A DNA stretch of 64,000 nucleotides, taken from positions 1-64,000 of the forward strand of contig NZ_LGQZ01000085.1 in the NCBI RefSeq assembly GCF_003116015.1, given 5' to 3'. Numbering within the stretch: position 1 is the stretch's first letter; the number at the start of each line of letters is the position of its first letter. Origin of the DNA: Azospirillum sp. TSO22-1. GTDB taxonomy: Bacteria > Pseudomonadota > Alphaproteobacteria > Azospirillales > Azospirillaceae. The notes under the pieces were generated by a model, which worked only from the letters and a program-made list of their open reading frames with translations, had not been told where the DNA came from and made no database searches. Shown piece after piece: positions 61,601 through 64,000 of the stretch. The position numbers and the translations under genes were made by a program.

Positions 61601-61632
61601 AGCCCCTCTCCGTCGTGGAGAGGGGCTTTTTT
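61601..61632 (+). terminator. Rho-independent terminator
   Basis: An 11-bp perfect stem (AGCCCCTCTCC with its complement at 61617-61627) followed by six T. It ends the glycosyltransferase transcript. Confidence 0.92.
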
Positions 61633-61660
61633 CGTGCCCGTCACCTGCACTTTCCCGGCT

Positions 61661-61751
61661 CGTCATGCCCGGGCTTGTCCCGGGCATCCACGCACTCGAA
61701 CGTCCACAAAGCTTCAGGTCGTGGATGGCCGGGACAAGCCCGGCCATGACG
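61661..61751. repeat. Inverted-repeat intergenic element
   Basis: Two 32-bp arms (61661-61692 and 61720-61751) that are complementary except at two positions, each arm also containing its own hairpin built on CCCGGGCTTGTCCCGGG or its variant. This GGCTTGTCCC-centred palindrome is a widespread alphaproteobacterial intergenic repeat. Confidence 0.8.
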
Positions 61752-61836
61752 TCGATGACACAAATTTGGTGGAAGCCCACGAAAAAGGGAGCGGCGCCCG
61801 GCACCGCTCCCCCAATTCCGTCCGGCCGTGCCGCCG

Positions 61837-64000
61837 TCAGTGCGTGTAGTACTTCCGGAACCCCGAGGAGAAGATCTCGGAGTCCGAGTAGCCGTAGACG
61901 CTGTACTTCCTGCCGTCCACCTGCGACAGCACGATGCCGTCCACCGGCACGCTGTCGTCGGACAGGCGTTGCAGGGCGCTGACCAGCGTCGACACCTGGG
62001 TGGACTTCCAGCGCACCATCATCAGCGTGCGGTCGGCCAGCCGCGCCAGGATGTGCGCGTCGCACACCGCCAGCACCGGCGGCGAGTCGAGGATCACCGT
62101 GTCGTAGGTGATCGCCAGGTGGCCGATCAGCTCCTGCATGCGCAACGACGACAGCACGTCGGCCGAGGCGCCGCGGCAATGCCCGGCGGCGATGACGTCG
62201 CAGCCCGAGACCTCGTCGCGCTGCACCACCTCGTCCAGCCCCAGTCCCTCCTGGATGAACTCGGCCAGCCCGCGGTTGCGGCGCAGGCCGAGCACCTTGT
62301 GCATGGTCGGCGCCCGCAGGTCGGCGTCGATCAGCATCACCCGCCGGCCGGACAGCGCCAGCATGCGGGCCAGCGAGGAGGCCGCGGTGCTCTTGCCCTC
62401 GCCCGACACCGAGGAGGTGACCAGCAGCACCTTCACCGGCGCCGGCCCGGCCGCCCCGGCTCTCAAGGCGATGGTGCGCAGGTGCTCCAGATAGGCCGAA
62501 TCGCTGCCCTCCACCACCGACTGGGCGGGCGAGCGGCGGCGGCGGCGCGTCACCGGCAGCGTGCCCAGCACGCGCAGCGGCGTGATGGAGCGCAGCTGCG
62601 AGGTGCTCTGGATGGTGTGGTCGGCGCGCTCCAGCATCACCGCCAGCACGCCACCGCCGCCGGCCGCCAGCACCACCGCGGTCGCCATGATGGCGAGCAC
62701 CGGCGGGTGGCTGGGGAAGCGCGGCACCACCGCCTGCGAGATCACCTGGGTGTCGGCGCCCTGGTTGCGCAGGTAGTCGATCTGCGCGTTGGCGTTGTTG
62801 AGCCGCTGGGTGAGCTGCGGCATCAGCGTGCGCTTGGCCTCGACCTCGCGCTCCAGCACCGCGATGTCCACCTCGGACTCGCTGGCGCGGGCCATCTGCG
62901 CCTTCAGCTGGTCCATCTGCTGGCGCAGGCCCGCCTCGTTGGCCTTGGCGATGGCGACGGCATTGTGGCGGGCGTTCTGGATCTTGCCGACCTCCTCGGC
63001 GATCTTGCCGCGGATGTCGCGCAGCTCGGAGCGCGCGGCGATCAGCTGCGGGTGCTGGTCGTTGTAGCGCAGCTGCAGCTGGGCGACGCGGCTGGACGCC
63101 CCGGCCGCCGCCTCCTGCAGCCGCTGGATCAGCGGCGAGCCCAGCACCTGCGCCGCCGAGCCGGCGTCGCCGCCGCGCACCGACTGCGCCTGGGCGAACT
63201 CCGCCTCGGCGCGCACGCGCTCGCCGGCGGCGGCGGTGAGCTGGCGGCCCAGGTCGGCCATGCGGTCGTTGAGCGCCTTCATGCTGGCGTCGGAATGGAT
63301 GCCCAGCGCCAGACGCCGCTCATCGACCTTGCGCTCGGCGTCCTGGATCTCCTTGTTGAGGTCGGCGACCTCCTGCGTCAGGTTGCGGGCCAGCACTTCG
63401 GCGCCCGTCAGCTCCTGGTCGCGCTTGCGGATGATGAACTGCTCGGCCACCGTGTTGGCGATTAGCGCCGCGCGCTGCTTGTCCTCGGACAGGAAGCGGA
63501 TGCCGATCACGCGCGAGGCGTCGCTGGACGACGTCTCCAGCCGGCGCAGGAAACGGTTGATGATCTCGTCGCGCAGGCGCTCGTCGCTCAGCTCCCCGTC
63601 ACGCCAGCTGGTGTCGGTCTTGCGCATCGAGTCCGGCAGGTACTCCAGCACCGGCCCGAGCCAGCCCAAGACCGTGGTGCGGATCTCGTCGGCGATCGCC
63701 TGGGTGCGCGACGGCGGGCGCAGGGTCGGGTTGAACTCCGGCAGCTTGTCGAGCTGGAGGCGGTCGACCACCACCTCGGCCACCCCGCGCGAGCGGACGA
63801 TGGCGATGTAGTTCTTGCGCGCCGTCTCCTCCGACGGAAGCATGGTGCCCTGCTGGGTCGTCGCCCCGACCAGCGTCAGTTCGCGCGGGTTGAACATGAT
63901 GCCGGCCTCCGCCTCGTACAGCGGGGTCATCAGCCGGGTAACCGCCAGCGCCGCCGCCGTGGCGCCGACGACCAGCACGGCGATCAGCACTTTGCGGCGC
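61837..64000 (-). CDS. Polysaccharide co-polymerase fused to BY-kinase (Wzc/GumC-ExoP type), N-terminus beyond the window
   Basis: About 720 residues visible; the frame continues past the right edge (R-R-K before the first visible hydrophobic segment). A Wzz membrane segment (VLIAVLVVGATAAALAVTRL) is followed by long periplasmic coiled coils (NLTQEVADLNKEIQDAERKV), a second membrane helix and a bacterial tyrosine-kinase domain: Walker A SSVSGEGKST, A' RRVMLIDADLR, and B VILDSPPVL. The C-terminus holds a tyrosine cluster (YSVYGYSDSE and RKYYTH), the usual autophosphorylation tail. It controls chain length and export in the Wzx/Wzy pathway. Confidence 0.93.
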   Translation of the reverse strand, partial: RRKVLIAVLVVGATAAALAVTRLMTPLYEAEAGIMFNPRELTLVGATTQQGTMLPSEETARKNYIAIVRSRGVAEVVVDRLQLDKLPEFNPTLRPPSRTQAIADEIRTTVLGWLGPVLEYLPDSMRKTDTSWRDGELSDERLRDEIINRFLRRLETSSSDASRVIGIRFLSEDKQRAALIANTVAEQFIIRKRDQELTGAEVLARNLTQEVADLNKEIQDAERKVDERRLALGIHSDASMKALNDRMADLGRQLTAAAGERVRAEAEFAQAQSVRGGDAGSAAQVLGSPLIQRLQEAAAGASSRVAQLQLRYNDQHPQLIAARSELRDIRGKIAEEVGKIQNARHNAVAIAKANEAGLRQQMDQLKAQMARASESEVDIAVLEREVEAKRTLMPQLTQRLNNANAQIDYLRNQGADTQVISQAVVPRFPSHPPVLAIMATAVVLAAGGGGVLAVMLERADHTIQSTSQLRSITPLRVLGTLPVTRRRRRSPAQSVVEGSDSAYLEHLRTIALRAGAAGPAPVKVLLVTSSVSGEGKSTAASSLARMLALSGRRVMLIDADLRAPTMHKVLGLRRNRGLAEFIQEGLGLDEVVQRDEVSGCDVIAAGHCRGASADVLSSLRMQELIGHLAITYDTVILDSPPVLAVCDAHILARLADRTLMMVRWKSTQVSTLVSALQRLSDDSVPVDGIVLSQVDGRKYSVYGYSDSEIFSSGFRKYYTH

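Noticed and set aside
43359-64000. Shared C-terminal Y-T-H of the beta-helix protein and the BY-kinase
   Set aside because: Only three residues agree and the surrounding DNA differs, so it is probably coincidence.

Overview
ORGANISM. The window is very G+C-rich and reads as an alphaproteobacterial chromosome, most likely Azospirillum or another member of Rhodospirillales. This is an inference from gene content: a CpaA/B/E/F-type Flp pilus locus, a COQ7-type ubiquinone hydroxylase, glutamyl-Q tRNA(Asp) synthetase, S-formylglutathione hydrolase, a cache-domain chemoreceptor and a large Wzx/Wzy-type exopolysaccharide cluster. No ribosomal RNA is present, so the taxonomy cannot be fixed here. || LAYOUT. 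(1) 1-9.4 kb: a Flp/Tad pilus locus. Two small Flp pilins, CpaA, CpaB, CpaE, CpaF, TadB, TadC, two TadE-like pseudopilins and a TadG-like vWA protein run leftward as one tightly overlapping operon. The secretin CpaC lies at the left edge on the opposite strand instead of between CpaB and CpaE. (2) 9.6-22 kb: mostly single core genes. They include a TPR/SPOR lipoprotein, a DUF1499 protein, a bacterioferritin-like protein, an inositol-phosphatase-family enzyme, a STAS protein, a trehalose-synthase-like GH13 enzyme, a chemoreceptor, a repeat-containing secreted protein, gluQ, an HNH endonuclease, coq7, dsbB and tRNA-Leu(CAA). (3) 22.0-40.7 kb: an integrative element of about 18.6 kb inserted in the 3' end of that tRNA-Leu. 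It is bounded by a 57-bp direct repeat (53/57 identical) of the tRNA 3' portion at 22012-22068 and 40639-40695. It carries a tyrosine integrase, an AlpA-like excisionase/regulator, a split primase-type replication module with an SF3 helicase, an XRE repressor and several accessory genes. (4) 40.7-43.3 kb: core metabolic genes (luciferase-like monooxygenase, S-formylglutathione hydrolase). (5) 43.3-64 kb: an exopolysaccharide cluster with two parallel beta-helix proteins, WbqC, a polysaccharide-deacetylase-like protein, a GNAT protein, an ATP-grasp enzyme, two methyltransferases, a DegT aminotransferase with a Gfo/Idh/MocA dehydrogenase, a flippase, a ceramidase-like protein, an O-antigen-ligase/polymerase-like protein, a GT4 glycosyltransferase and a polysaccharide co-polymerase/BY-kinase cut by the right edge. 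|| MOST INTERESTING. The element holds two large genes, visibly A+T-richer than the host, that look like anti-phage systems. One is a 1334-residue protein with an Mrr-like nuclease domain followed by a NACHT STAND ATPase and a long helical C-terminus (30781-34785). The other is a 673-residue GHKL (Hsp90/MutL/MORC-type) ATPase fused to a Shedu-like PD-(D/E)xK nuclease (38220-40241); I cannot match this second architecture to a named system. The element also carries a UDG-superfamily protein with an altered C-terminal motif. A duplicated palindromic 5' leader sits exactly 25 nt before two different start codons, with a compensatory base-pair change. A putative RNA of about 340 nt ends in a canonical tRNA T-arm, acceptor strand and CCA, followed by an intrinsic terminator. 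All functional proposals come from reading motifs in the sequence and were not checked against databases.
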